A program made the position numbers and the translations under genes. This document shows, piece by piece, positions 1 to 8,243 of a stretch of 24,789 nucleotides of DNA. The notes under the pieces are model-generated. The model was not told the DNA's origin. It saw only the letters and a list, made by a program, of their open reading frames with translations, and searched no databases. Origin of the DNA: Pseudomonadota bacterium (GTDB lineage: Bacteria; Pseudomonadota; Gammaproteobacteria; Burkholderiales; Rhodocyclaceae); the NCBI GenBank assembly GCA_023459095.1, contig JAEWVQ010000304.1:1-24789 (forward strand), in the 5' to 3' direction. The first letter of the stretch is position 1. Every line of letters begins with the position of its first letter.

Positions 1-317
1 GACGAGGCCGCGGCGGCGGCCGGCGGCGTCACCGCCTGCACCGGCTCGGCCGGCTTGGCAGCGCCGGCGGCAGCCTTGGCTTCGGTGTCGATCTGCGCGA
101 TCAACTCGCCGGAGGCCACGGTGTCGCCATTGCCCTTGATGATCTTGACCAGCACGCCGTCGGCCGGCGCCGGGGTCTCGAGCACGACCTTGTCGGTCTC
201 GATGTCGATCAGGTTCTCGTCGCGGCTGACCGCGTCGCCTTCCTTCTTGTGCCAGGAAACCAGCGTGGCTTCCGAAACCGATTCCGACAACTGCGGTACT
301 TTGACTTCGATCAGCAT
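1..317 (-). CDS. odhB: Dihydrolipoamide succinyltransferase (E2 of 2-oxoglutarate dehydrogenase), N-terminal part, cut by window edge
   Basis: E2 core of the 2-oxoglutarate dehydrogenase complex, which moves the succinyl group from E1 to CoA. Only about 105 N-terminal residues are in the window; the rest lies beyond position 1. What is visible is one lipoyl domain (residues 1-77) with the lipoylated lysine in ETDKVVLE at Lys43, followed by an Ala/Pro-rich linker typical of E2 proteins. The ATG at 317 is preceded by GGGAGAG at a suitable distance. It starts 27 bp after the sucA stop on the same strand, so the two are almost certainly co-transcribed. The SucB/OdhB assignment, as opposed to pyruvate dehydrogenase E2, rests on adjacency to sucA and on the N-terminal sequence. 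Confidence 0.93.
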   Translation of the reverse strand, partial: MLIEVKVPQLSESVSEATLVSWHKKEGDAVSRDENLIDIETDKVVLETPAPADGVLVKIIKGNGDTVASGELIAQIDTEAKAAAGAAKPAEPVQAVTPPAAAAAS

Positions 318-344
318 GGAATTCTCTCCCGATGTCTTTATTGA

Positions 345-3197
345 TTAGTTAGGGGACTGCGGCGTGGAGTCCTGGATCGGACCGAAAGCGTTTTCGATCA
401 CGGCCTTCTGTTGCACGTTGTGCTTGGCGTAGTAGCCCACCGCCGGCGAAGCCGCGGCCGGGCGGCTGACCAGCAGCAGCTTGCGCTTGGTACCGAGGAC
501 GTTCACCAGGTGCTGGCGCGAGGCCAGCCAGTACCAGGCGCCCTGGTTGCGCGGCTCTTCCTGGCACCACACGATCTCCTTGGCGTTCGGGAACTGGCCG
601 ATGGCTTCGGCGAAGGCTTCGGTCGGGAACGGGTAGAGCTGCTCGATGCGGACCAGCGCGGTGTCCTTGATCTTGTTCTCGCGGCGATGGGCGAGCAGTT
701 CGTAGTAGATCTTGCCCTGGCACAGCACCACGCGCTTGACCTTCTTCGGATCGAGCTGCTCGACTTCCGGGATCACGGTCTGGAAGCGGCCGTGGGCCAG
801 ATCGTCCATCGACGAGATCGCTTCCTTGTGACGCAGCAGCGACTTCGGCGTGATGATGATCAGCGGCTTGCGCACGCGGCGCAGCATCTGACGGCGCAGC
901 AGATGGAAGATCTGTGCCGGCGTGGTCGGCACGCAGATCTGCCAGTTCTGCTCGGCGGCGTTGTTCATGAAACGCTCCAGGCGCGCGGAGGAGTGCTCCG
1001 GGCCCTGACCTTCATAGCCGTGCGGCAGCATCATCACCAGGCCGCACAGTCGGCCCCACTTCGACTCGCCGGAGGAGATGAACTGGTCGATGACGACCTG
1101 GGCGCCGTTCACGAAGTCGCCGAACTGGGCTTCCCAGACCACCAGCTCGTTGGGCTCGGCGGTGGCGTAGCCGTACTCGAAGCCCAGCACCGCCTCTTCG
1201 GACAGCACCGAGTCGAAGCACTGGAAGCGCGCCTGGCCGTCCTGGATGTGCTCCAGCGGCTTGTAGGTGCCTTCGTCCCAGCGCTCGCGCTTCTGGTCGT
1301 GGAGCGCGGCATGGCGGTGGAAGAAGGTCCCGCGGCCGACGTCCTCGCCGGAGATGCGCACACCGAAGCCCTGGGCGAGCAGGCTGGCGTAGGCCAGGTT
1401 TTCGCCCATGCCCCAGTCGAACGGCAGTTCGCCGCGGCCCATCGCGGTGCGATCGTCGATGATCTTCTTGACCCGCGAATGCAGCGTGAAGGTTTCCGGA
1501 ATCGTGGTCAGACGCTCGGACAGGCGCTTGATCTCCTGCACCGGAATCGCGGTGTCGGCCGCGTCGGTGTAGGACTGATTGATGAACGGCGTCCAGTCGA
1601 CCGCGAACTGACGGTTGTGGCCGGAGAGCACCGGGTTGTACAGCAGCTCGCCCTTGTCGAGATGTTCGCGGTATTCTTGGATCATGCGCTCGGGTTCGTC
1701 GCCGCCCAGCGTGCCCTCGGCGACCAGACGGTCGGCGTAGAGCTTGCGGGTGCCCGGATGCTGCTGCACCTTGCGATACATCAGCGGCTGGGTGACCATC
1801 GGCTCGTCCTGCTCGTTGTGGCCGAGCTTGCGGTAGCAGACGATGTCGATGACGACGTCCTTCTTGAACTGCTGGCGGAACTCCACCGCAAGTGCGGTCA
1901 CGAAGGCCACCGCCTCCGGATCATCGCCATTGACGTGGAAGATCGGCGCTTCGACCATCTTGAAAATGTCGGTGCAGTAGATCGACGAGCGGTAGTCGCG
2001 CGGATCGGAGGTGGTGAAGCCGATCTGGTTGTTGATGACGATGTGCACGGTGCCGCCGGTGCCGTAGCCGCGCGTCTGGGAGAAGTTCAGCATCTCCTGG
2101 TTGACGCCCTGGCCGGCGACGGCGGCGTCGCCGTGGATCAGCACCGGAATGACCTGATCCTTGCTCGTGTCGTTGCGGCGCACCTGACGGGCATACACCG
2201 AGCCCTCGACCACCGGGTTGATGATCTCGAGGTGCGAGGGGTTGAAGGCGAGCGTGAGGTGCATCGGACCGCCCGGGGTCATGACGTCGCTGGAGAAACC
2301 CAGGTGGTACTTGACGTCGCCCGCGGTGAGGTCGGCAGCGGCCTTGCCCTCGAATTCGGAGAACAGCATCTTGGGCGACTTGCCCAGGGTATTCACCAGC
2401 ACGTTCAGACGGCCGCGGTGGGCCATGCCGATGACTATCTCCTGGCCGCCGAGGCTACCGGCGACGCGGATCAGTTCGTCCATCGCGACGATGGTCGATT
2501 CGCCGCCTTCGAGCGAGAAGCGCTTCTGGCCAACGTACTTGGTGTGCAGATAGCGCTCGAGAGTCTCGGCCGCGGTGGCGCGCTCGAGAATGCGCTTCTT
2601 CATCTCGGCGGAGAACTTGGGCGTGCCGCGCACGCTCTCCAGCCGGCTCTGGATCCAGCGCTTCTGCGCCGTATCCGGGATATACATGTATTCGGTGCCG
2701 ATCGAGCCGCAATAGGTCTGACGCAGTGCTTCGAGGATCTCGCGCAGGCTGGCGTGCTCGGTCGAGAAGCCGTGGAAGGAGCCGACATTGAAGCTCTTCG
2801 ACAGGTCGGCCTCGGTGAAGCCGTAATACGACGGCTCCAGTTCGGCGATCGCAGGGCGCTCGGTGCGCTTGAGCGGATCGAGGTTCGCCCAGCGGTTGCC
2901 AAGGAAGCGGTAGGCATTGATCAGCTGCAGCGTCGCGACCTGCAGCTTGTCCTCGCCACCGCTGCCGGCGATCACGGTGCGCACCGGACCGCGCTTGGCC
3001 ATCTGCTCGAAGGCCGCGATCACCGGGCCATGGGCGACATCGCGCACGGCCGCGCCGGCCTGCGACTGCAGATTGTCGAAATAGGCTCGCCAGGCCTCGG
3101 GCACCGAAGCCGGATCGGCGAGATAGTTCTCGTACAGCTCTTCGATGAACGGCGCGTTGGCACCGAACAGATGAGACGTTTGTTGAAGCTGCTTCAT
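345..3197 (-). CDS. sucA: 2-oxoglutarate dehydrogenase E1 component
   Basis: Thiamine-diphosphate-dependent E1 subunit (also called odhA), 950 residues, the usual length for this family. It decarboxylates 2-oxoglutarate and succinylates the E2 lipoyl group. The N-terminal segment SHLFGANAPFIEELYENYL is the E2-binding region of OGDH E1. The dehydrogenase core includes GMAHRGRLNVL (about residue 259), HGDAAVAGQGVNQE (about 357, ThDP/Mg region) and NNQIGFTTSDPRD (about 391). The transketolase pyrimidine-binding domain follows, and RNQGAWYW sits near the C-terminus. I chose the ATG at 3197 because AGGTGG lies 8 nt upstream; an in-frame GTG four codons earlier (3209) has no ribosome-binding site. 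Upstream is the gltA terminator, so this gene should have its own promoter in 3198-3286, but I see no convincing -35/-10 there. Downstream it is followed closely by odhB. Confidence 0.97.
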   Translation of the reverse strand: MKQLQQTSHLFGANAPFIEELYENYLADPASVPEAWRAYFDNLQSQAGAAVRDVAHGPVIAAFEQMAKRGPVRTVIAGSGGEDKLQVATLQLINAYRFLGNRWANLDPLKRTERPAIAELEPSYYGFTEADLSKSFNVGSFHGFSTEHASLREILEALRQTYCGSIGTEYMYIPDTAQKRWIQSRLESVRGTPKFSAEMKKRILERATAAETLERYLHTKYVGQKRFSLEGGESTIVAMDELIRVAGSLGGQEIVIGMAHRGRLNVLVNTLGKSPKMLFSEFEGKAAADLTAGDVKYHLGFSSDVMTPGGPMHLTLAFNPSHLEIINPVVEGSVYARQVRRNDTSKDQVIPVLIHGDAAVAGQGVNQEMLNFSQTRGYGTGGTVHIVINNQIGFTTSDPRDYRSSIYCTDIFKMVEAPIFHVNGDDPEAVAFVTALAVEFRQQFKKDVVIDIVCYRKLGHNEQDEPMVTQPLMYRKVQQHPGTRKLYADRLVAEGTLGGDEPERMIQEYREHLDKGELLYNPVLSGHNRQFAVDWTPFINQSYTDAADTAIPVQEIKRLSERLTTIPETFTLHSRVKKIIDDRTAMGRGELPFDWGMGENLAYASLLAQGFGVRISGEDVGRGTFFHRHAALHDQKRERWDEGTYKPLEHIQDGQARFQCFDSVLSEEAVLGFEYGYATAEPNELVVWEAQFGDFVNGAQVVIDQFISSGESKWGRLCGLVMMLPHGYEGQGPEHSSARLERFMNNAAEQNWQICVPTTPAQIFHLLRRQMLRRVRKPLIIITPKSLLRHKEAISSMDDLAHGRFQTVIPEVEQLDPKKVKRVVLCQGKIYYELLAHRRENKIKDTALVRIEQLYPFPTEAFAEAIGQFPNAKEIVWCQEEPRNQGAWYWLASRQHLVNVLGTKRKLLLVSRPAAASPAVGYYAKHNVQQKAVIENAFGPIQDSTPQSPN

Positions 3198-3286
3198 GAT
3201 GAAGGCCACCTATGCTTTTTTCTTGCTGATGCTCTGCGTTCTGGGGCGATACGGCAATGAACCGGATCGAACGACCCGCCGGATGT

Positions 3287-3321
3287 AAAAACGGGACAGC
3301 CACGACTGGTGGCCATCCCGT
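3287..3321 (-). terminator. Rho-independent terminator downstream of gltA
   Basis: On the minus strand an outer stem ACGGGA/TCCCGT and an inner stem GCCAC/GTGGC, separated by a 2-nt internal mismatch and closing a 5-nt loop, are followed directly by TTTTT. It lies 45 bp after the gltA stop and about 90 bp before the sucA start, so it should divide gltA from sucA-odhB, at least partly. Confidence 0.85.
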
Positions 3322-3365
3322 GACGGCTAGGGCCTGATCTGCCTCCCTCCCCGCTCCATCGTCTC

Positions 3366-4661
3366 TTACGGACGTTGCTCGATCACCGGTACGTCGCGCC
3401 GCGCCGCGCCGATGTACAGCTGACGCGGACGGCCGATCTTGTACTCGGGATCGGTGATCATTTCTTCCCACTGGGTGATCCAGCCCACCGTGCGCGCGAG
3501 CGCGAAGATGCAGGTGAACATGGAGGTCGGGATGCCCAGCGCCTTCTGCACGATGCCGGAGTAGAAGTCGACGTTGGGGTAGAGCTTCTTCTCGACGAAG
3601 TACTCGTCTTCCAGGGCGATCTTCTCGAGTTCCTTGGCGAGCTTGAACAGGCGGTCGTCTTCGAGGCCCAGTTCGGTCAGCACGTCGTTGCAGACCTTGC
3701 CCATGAGCTTGGCGCGCGGATCGAAGTTCTTGTAGACGCGGTGGCCGAAGCCCATCAGCTTGAAGCTGTCGTTCTTGTCCTTGGCGCGCTTGATGTACTC
3801 GCCGACGCGCGATACGTCGCCGATCTCCTCGAGCATGTTCAGGCAGGCTTCGTTCGCGCCGCCGTGCGCCGGGCCCCACAGGCAGGCGATGCCAGCCGAG
3901 ATGCAGGCGAACGGGTTGGCACCCGACGAGCCGGCCAGACGCACCGTGGAGGTGGAGGCGTTCTGCTCGTGGTCGGCGTGCAGCGTGAAGATCACGTCGA
4001 GCGCGCGCACCAGCACGGGGTTCGGCTTGTACTCCTCGCACGGCGTGCCGAACATCATGTGCATGAAGTTCGCGGTGTAGTCGAGGTCGTTCCTCGGATA
4101 CATGAAGGGCTGGCCGGTGTTGTACTTGTAGGCCATGGCAACGATGGTCGGCAGCTTCGCGATCAGGCGGTTGATCGAGACGTTGCGGTGCGCCTGGTCG
4201 GAGAAGTCCATCGCGTCGTGGTAGAACGCGGACAGCGCGCCAACCACGCCCACCATGATCGCCATCGGGTGGGCATCGCGGCGGAAACCGTTGTAGAAGC
4301 GGGTGAGCTGATCATGGACCATGGTGTGGGCCTTGATCGTGTCCTCGAACTCGACCTTCTGGCCGGCGTTCGGCAGCTCGCCGTTCTTGAGCAGGTAGGC
4401 TACTTCGAGGAAGTTGCACTTCTCGGCCAGTTGCTCGATCGGGTAGCCGCGGTACAGCAGTTCGCCCTTGTCGCCGTCGATGTAGGTGATCTTCGACTTG
4501 CAGCTGGCGGTCGACAGGAAGCCGGAGTCATAGGTGAAAAGACCGGTCTTGCCACCCAGGGTACGGATGTCGATGACGTCCTGGCCGTGGGTTCCGGACA
4601 TCACCGGGAAATCGACGGTCTTGCCATCGACGGTTAGGGTTGCGGTGCGTTCAGTGCTCAT
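3366..4661 (-). CDS. gltA: Citrate synthase (type II, hexameric type)
   Basis: Condenses acetyl-CoA and oxaloacetate to citrate in the cytoplasm. The protein has 431 residues, the length of proteobacterial type II enzymes. Catalytic landmarks are present: PAHGGANEA (about residue 265, matching E. coli His264), GFGHRVYKNFDPRA (about 306-310, matching His305) and VDFYSG (about 363, matching Asp362). The N-terminal domain with DGKTVDFPVMSGTHG is typical of the NADH-regulated Gram-negative form; the regulation is known for the family and not shown here. The ATG at 4661 has AAAGGGACG upstream. An in-frame TTG eleven codons earlier was rejected for lacking a ribosome-binding site. The gene follows sdhE after 62 bp and is followed by an intrinsic terminator, so it probably closes the sdhCDABE-gltA unit. 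Confidence 0.97.
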   Translation of the reverse strand: MSTERTATLTVDGKTVDFPVMSGTHGQDVIDIRTLGGKTGLFTYDSGFLSTASCKSKITYIDGDKGELLYRGYPIEQLAEKCNFLEVAYLLKNGELPNAGQKVEFEDTIKAHTMVHDQLTRFYNGFRRDAHPMAIMVGVVGALSAFYHDAMDFSDQAHRNVSINRLIAKLPTIVAMAYKYNTGQPFMYPRNDLDYTANFMHMMFGTPCEEYKPNPVLVRALDVIFTLHADHEQNASTSTVRLAGSSGANPFACISAGIACLWGPAHGGANEACLNMLEEIGDVSRVGEYIKRAKDKNDSFKLMGFGHRVYKNFDPRAKLMGKVCNDVLTELGLEDDRLFKLAKELEKIALEDEYFVEKKLYPNVDFYSGIVQKALGIPTSMFTCIFALARTVGWITQWEEMITDPEYKIGRPRQLYIGAARRDVPVIEQRP

Positions 4662-4715
4662 AGTCGTCCCTTTGCTTGCCCTTTTAACTTCCAACTCCCT
4701 GTTTCACGACCGGCG

Positions 4716-4741
4716 ATGCTGCGTCAAGGCTGACGCAGCAT
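4716..4741 (-). other. Perfect 11-bp hairpin spanning the sdhE stop codon
   Basis: ATGCTGCGTCA and TGACGCAGCAT are perfect inverted arms around a 4-nt loop. The sdhE TGA (4726-4724) lies inside one arm. There is no T-run after it on the minus strand, so it does not look like an intrinsic terminator. A role in mRNA processing or 3' end protection between the sdh genes and gltA is possible (inference). Confidence 0.6.
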
Positions 4742-4960
4742 GCCGATCACCTCTTTCCAGCGGTCGTTCTCGCACGGCTTGCTGCCGTTGACCATCGCCC
4801 AGATGTCGTAGTCGTCGGCGCGCAGCAGATCGTCGAGGTCCGCCAGCTGATCGTCGGTGAGACGATCGAAGTCGCGCTCGAGAAAGCGCGCGAGGACAAG
4901 GTCGAGCTCGAGCAGAGCCCGACGGCATTGCCAGCGCACGCGCCCCCGGTTGATGCTCAT
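4724..4960 (-). CDS. sdhE: Succinate dehydrogenase flavinylation factor SdhE (Sdh5/YgfY family)
   Basis: Small cytoplasmic protein of 78 residues, of the family that promotes covalent FAD attachment to SdhA. Sequence RWQCRRALLELDLVLARFLERDFD followed by DDQLADLDDLLRADDYDIWAMVNG is clearly the SdhE fold, with the acidic DDYDIW segment and the C-terminal NGSKP region. The family signature RGxxE reads R14-A15-L-L-E18 here, so the glycine is replaced by alanine (codon GCT, read directly). The ATG at 4960 lies 4 bp after the sdhB stop. Only a weak GAGG precedes it, so translational coupling to sdhB is likely. A GTG at 4975 overlapping sdhB is an alternative start. Its place between sdhB and gltA fits a role in complex II assembly. 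Confidence 0.92.
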   Translation of the reverse strand: MSINRGRVRWQCRRALLELDLVLARFLERDFDRLTDDQLADLDDLLRADDYDIWAMVNGSKPCENDRWKEVIGMLRQP

Positions 4961-4964
4961 CGCC

Positions 4965-5675
4965 TCAGACCGCACGCCGGACCATCATGTCCTTGATCTT
5001 GCCGATCGCCCGCGTCGGGTTCAGGCCCTTCGGACAGACGTCGACACAGTTCATGATGGTGTGGCAGCGGAACAGGCGGTACGGATCTTCCAGATTGTCC
5101 AGACGCGCGTTGGTGTCCTGGTCGCGCGTATCGGCGAGGAAGCGGTACGCGGCGAGCAGGCCGGCGGGACCGACGAACTTGTCCGGGTTCCACCAGAACG
5201 ACGGGCACGAGGTCGAGCAGCAGGCGCACAGGATGCACTCGTAGAGCCCGTTGAGTTCCTCGCGCTCTTCCGGCGACTGCAGACGCTCGCGCTCCGGGGC
5301 CGGGTCGTTGTTGACCAGGTAGGGCTTGATCGAGTGGTACTGCTTGAAGAACTGGGTCATGTCCACGATCAGGTCGCGGATGACCGGCAGCCCCGGCAGC
5401 GGACGCAGCGTGATCGGCTGCGCCAGGCTATCCACATCGGTCAGGCAGGCCAGACCGTTCTTGCCGTTGATGTTCATCGCGTCCGAACCGCACACACCTT
5501 CGCGGCACGAACGGCGGAACGACAGGGTGTCGTCCTTGGTCTTGAGGCGGACGATGGCGTCGAGCAGCTTCTTGTCGGAAGCCTCGAGCTCGACCGAGAT
5601 GTCCTGCATGTAGGGCTTCTCGTCCTTGTCCGGATCGTAGCGGTAAATCTTGAAGTGAACGGTACGCTTGCTCAT
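4965..5675 (-). CDS. sdhB: Succinate dehydrogenase iron-sulfur subunit
   Basis: Electron-transfer subunit of complex II, 236 residues, on the cytoplasmic face of the membrane. The N-terminal ferredoxin domain binds [2Fe-2S] through C57, C62, D65 and C77 (SCREGVCGSD...GLAC); the aspartate at the third position matches the E. coli protein. The C-terminal domain has CILCACC..C (C147, C150, C153, C157) and CHTIMNCVDVC (C204, C210, C214) for the [4Fe-4S] and [3Fe-4S] clusters. The SFWWNPD segment contributes to the quinone site in the family. I chose the ATG at 5675, 19 bp after the sdhA stop, because GGGAGAA lies 8 nt upstream and the homologous N-terminus begins there. The longer in-frame extension into sdhA is unlikely. 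It is followed by sdhE after 4 bp. Confidence 0.97.
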   Translation of the reverse strand: MSKRTVHFKIYRYDPDKDEKPYMQDISVELEASDKKLLDAIVRLKTKDDTLSFRRSCREGVCGSDAMNINGKNGLACLTDVDSLAQPITLRPLPGLPVIRDLIVDMTQFFKQYHSIKPYLVNNDPAPERERLQSPEEREELNGLYECILCACCSTSCPSFWWNPDKFVGPAGLLAAYRFLADTRDQDTNARLDNLEDPYRLFRCHTIMNCVDVCPKGLNPTRAIGKIKDMMVRRAV

Positions 5676-5694
5676 TTGTGCTGTTCTCCCGCGC

Positions 5695-7488
5695 TCAGTA
5701 GGTACGCTTGGCGAGCGCGATGGGTTCGACATCGGCGGACATCGGCTTCAGGTTCACCGGCTTGTAGTCGAGGCGGTTGCCTTCGGAGTACCACAGGGTG
5801 TGCTTGAGCCAGTTCTCGTCGTCGCGGCCGTTCGGACGCTCGGCGGTATCCGGGGCGTCGTCGCGGACGTGGGCGCCGCGGGATTCCTTGCGGGCCTCGG
5901 CCGAGATCATCGTCGCCTTGGCGACTTCGATCAGGTTGTCGAGCTCCAGCGCTTCGGTACGCGCGGTGTTCCAGACCTTGGACTTGTCGCCGATCTCGGT
6001 GGTCTTGGCCTGCTCGGCAACTTCGAGGATCTTCTGCGCGCCTTCGACCAGCAGGTCGTTGAAGCGGAACACGCCGGCGTGCTTCTGCATGGTGCGCTGC
6101 ATCGCCAGACGGACTTCGTGCACATCGGTGCCGTTCTTCTGCGTCTCGAGGCGGTTGATCCGCGCCAGCGACACGTCGGCGGCATCGGCCGGCAGCGGCT
6201 TCAGCGTCAGGTTGCCGGACTTGAAGTCGTCGACCACGGTCTCACCGGCCGACTTGCCGAACACCAGCAGGTCGAGCAGCGAGTTGGTGCCGAGGCGGTT
6301 GGCGCCGTGCACCGAGGCGCAGGCACACTCGCCGGCGGCGTAGAAGCCGGTCACCGGGGTGTTCGGATTGCCATCCTTGGGCACCACGACCTGGCCCTTG
6401 TAGTTGGTCGGAATGCCGCCCATCTGGTAGTGGCAGGTCGGCACCACCGGGATCGGCGCCTTGATCGGGTCCACACCGGCGAACTGGATGGAGATTTCAC
6501 GAATGCCGGGCAGGCGCTTCATGATGGTCTCGGGCGACAGGTGGGTGATGTCGAGCAGCACGTGATCCTTGTCGGGACCGCAACCGCGACCTTCGTTGAT
6601 CTCGGTCACCATCGAGCGCGACACCACGTCGCGCGAGGCCAGATCCTTGAGGTTGGGCGCGTAGCGTTCCATGAAGCGCTCGCCCGAGGCGTTGCGCAGG
6701 ATGCCGCCTTCGCCACGCACGCCTTCGGTGATCAGCACGCCCGCGCCGGCCACGCCGGTCGGGTGGAACTGCCAGAACTCCATGTCTTCGAGCGGGATGC
6801 CGGCGCGCGCCGCCATGCCGACACCGTCACCGGTGTTGATGAAGGCGTTGGTCGAGCTGTAGTAGATGCGGCCGGCACCGCCGGTGGCGAAGATGGTCGC
6901 CTTGGCGTGGAAGATCGAGACTTCGCCGGTTTCCATTTCCAGCGCGGTGACGCCGAGGACGTCGCCTTCGCTGTTGCGGATCAGGTCGAGCGCCATCCAT
7001 TCGACGAAGAACTGGGTGTTGGCGCGCACGTTGCGCTGATAGAGCGCGTGCAGCATGGCATGGCCGGTACGGTCGGCGGCGGCACAGGAGCGCATCACCG
7101 GCGCCTGGCCGTAGTTCATCGAGTGACCGCCGAACGGACGCTGGTAGATCTTGCCGTTGTCGGTACGATCGAAGGGCATGCCGTAGTGTTCGAGCTCGAT
7201 GACGACTTCGTTCGCCTTCTTGCACATGAACTCGATCGCATCCTGATCGCCGAGCCAGTCCGACCCCTTCACGGTGTCGTACATGTGCCAGTGCCAGTTG
7301 TCCTCGGTGGAGTTGCCCAGCGAGGCGGCCACGCCGCCCTGTGCCGCCACGGTGTGCGAACGGGTCGGGAAAACCTTGGTCAGCACGGCGGTCTTCAGGC
7401 CGGCTTCGGACAGTTGCAGGGCCGCACGCAGGCCGGCACCGCCGGCACCGACGATGACCGCATCAAAGGTACGCTTCGCGACGTTCAC
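5695..7488 (-). CDS. sdhA: Succinate dehydrogenase flavoprotein subunit
   Basis: Catalytic subunit of complex II, oxidising succinate to fumarate, 597 residues. The N-terminal Rossmann motif is GAGGAG (14-19). TRSHTVAAQGG carries the covalently flavinylated histidine, His45, at the same number as in E. coli. Substrate-site segments include the HPTG motif in the capping region, RDVVSRSM, and CHYQMGGIPTNYKGQV. The C-terminal domain ends in RTY with the usual R-rich SRGAHVRDD segment. The start is a GTG at 7488, 2 bp after the sdhD stop; GGAGG (7497-7501), lying within the last sdhD codons, precedes it by 8 nt. A TTG five codons earlier (7503) was rejected because this Shine-Dalgarno fits the GTG. 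Transcribed with sdhC, sdhD, sdhB and sdhE. Confidence 0.97.
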   Translation of the reverse strand: MNVAKRTFDAVIVGAGGAGLRAALQLSEAGLKTAVLTKVFPTRSHTVAAQGGVAASLGNSTEDNWHWHMYDTVKGSDWLGDQDAIEFMCKKANEVVIELEHYGMPFDRTDNGKIYQRPFGGHSMNYGQAPVMRSCAAADRTGHAMLHALYQRNVRANTQFFVEWMALDLIRNSEGDVLGVTALEMETGEVSIFHAKATIFATGGAGRIYYSSTNAFINTGDGVGMAARAGIPLEDMEFWQFHPTGVAGAGVLITEGVRGEGGILRNASGERFMERYAPNLKDLASRDVVSRSMVTEINEGRGCGPDKDHVLLDITHLSPETIMKRLPGIREISIQFAGVDPIKAPIPVVPTCHYQMGGIPTNYKGQVVVPKDGNPNTPVTGFYAAGECACASVHGANRLGTNSLLDLLVFGKSAGETVVDDFKSGNLTLKPLPADAADVSLARINRLETQKNGTDVHEVRLAMQRTMQKHAGVFRFNDLLVEGAQKILEVAEQAKTTEIGDKSKVWNTARTEALELDNLIEVAKATMISAEARKESRGAHVRDDAPDTAERPNGRDDENWLKHTLWYSEGNRLDYKPVNLKPMSADVEPIALAKRTY

Positions 7489-7490
7489 GC

Positions 7491-7835
7491 TTACAGCCTC
7501 CAAAGAATCTGGGCCGCCCAGCCGGCGTAGCCGACGAGCAGGAAGAGAGTGATCAGGTGCAGGGACAGGCGCAGGCCGTCCGGCTTCACGTAATCCATCC
7601 AGATGTCACGCACGCCGATCCAGGCGTGATAGAACACCGACAGGAAGAACAGGAAGGAGGCGAACTTCATCACCCCGTTCGAGAACAGACCCGACCAGGC
7701 TTCGTACGACAGCTCCGGCAGGGTCAGCGCACAGATCGCGAACACCACCGAATAGATCGCCATGTACACCGCGGTCGCGCGCTGCGCGATCCAGTCCTTC
7801 AGCCCGTAGTGGGCGCCGACGATTTTGCGATTCAC
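7491..7835 (-). CDS. sdhD: Succinate dehydrogenase membrane anchor subunit SdhD
   Basis: Small hydrophobic anchor of complex II, 114 residues with three membrane helices (about 22-40, 52-74 and 89-110). FYHAWIGVRDIWMDYVKP contains His70, the likely haem b ligand, and Asp81-Tyr82, which match the quinone-site DY pair of the E. coli subunit. It begins with GTG at 7835, overlapping the sdhC stop as GTGA, so translation is probably coupled. The stop is 2 bp before the sdhA GTG. Sequence identity across this family is low, so the assignment rests on the HAxIGxxD..DY pattern, helix count and operon position. Confidence 0.94.
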   Translation of the reverse strand: MNRKIVGAHYGLKDWIAQRATAVYMAIYSVVFAICALTLPELSYEAWSGLFSNGVMKFASFLFFLSVFYHAWIGVRDIWMDYVKPDGLRLSLHLITLFLLVGYAGWAAQILWRL

Positions 7836-8221
7836 CACAGCTTCACCCCGATGAGCACGGTGAGCACGAGGCTCACGATCAGCACGATGCGCGACGAGTT
7901 GCGCGCGGCCTGCAGCTCGGTACCCTTGTGCAGGTCGAGCGCGAGGAAACGGATGCCGGCACAGAAGTGGTGCAGGAAGGCCCACAGCAGGCCGATCAGC
8001 AGCAGCTTGGCGAGCGGATGGCCGACCACCGCTTCGAAGGTCGCGAAGCTCTCGGGCGAACCCAGGCTGCGATCGAGCAGGAACAGCAGGAACGGCAGGA
8101 ACAGGAACAACCCGGCCCCACTGATCCGGTGAAGGATCGACACGATGCCCGGCAGCGGTAGCCGAATCTCGTTGATGGCCAGATGCTTCGGCCTCTGCTT
8201 GCGCACAGTCACTTCCGACAT
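7832..8221 (-). CDS. sdhC: Succinate dehydrogenase cytochrome b556 subunit SdhC
   Basis: Membrane anchor and haem b subunit of complex II, 129 residues with three membrane helices (about 34-50, 70-90 and 109-127). RPKHLAINEIRLPLPGIVSILHRISG is the family N-terminal signature; Ser28 and Arg32 correspond to quinone-site residues Ser27 and Arg31 of E. coli. HHFCAGIRFLALD contains the haem-ligand histidine (His84 or His85). The ATG at 8221 has GGGGAG about 6 nt upstream. It is first in the sdhCDABE run. A candidate -10 and a leader hairpin lie in the 102 bp between it and the upstream regulator gene. Confidence 0.95.
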   Translation of the reverse strand: MSEVTVRKQRPKHLAINEIRLPLPGIVSILHRISGAGLFLFLPFLLFLLDRSLGSPESFATFEAVVGHPLAKLLLIGLLWAFLHHFCAGIRFLALDLHKGTELQAARNSSRIVLIVSLVLTVLIGVKLW

Positions 8222-8243
8222 GAAAACTCCCCTCAACAATGTA

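Noticed and set aside
3198..3209. GTG at 3209 as the sucA start
   Set aside because: No ribosome-binding site precedes it, whereas AGGTGG is well placed for the ATG at 3197.
411..3260. A 949-codon open frame on the plus strand opposite sucA
   Set aside because: It is antisense to a certain gene, its translation is Val/Leu/His/Arg-rich without domain features, and long antisense frames are normal in GC-rich DNA.
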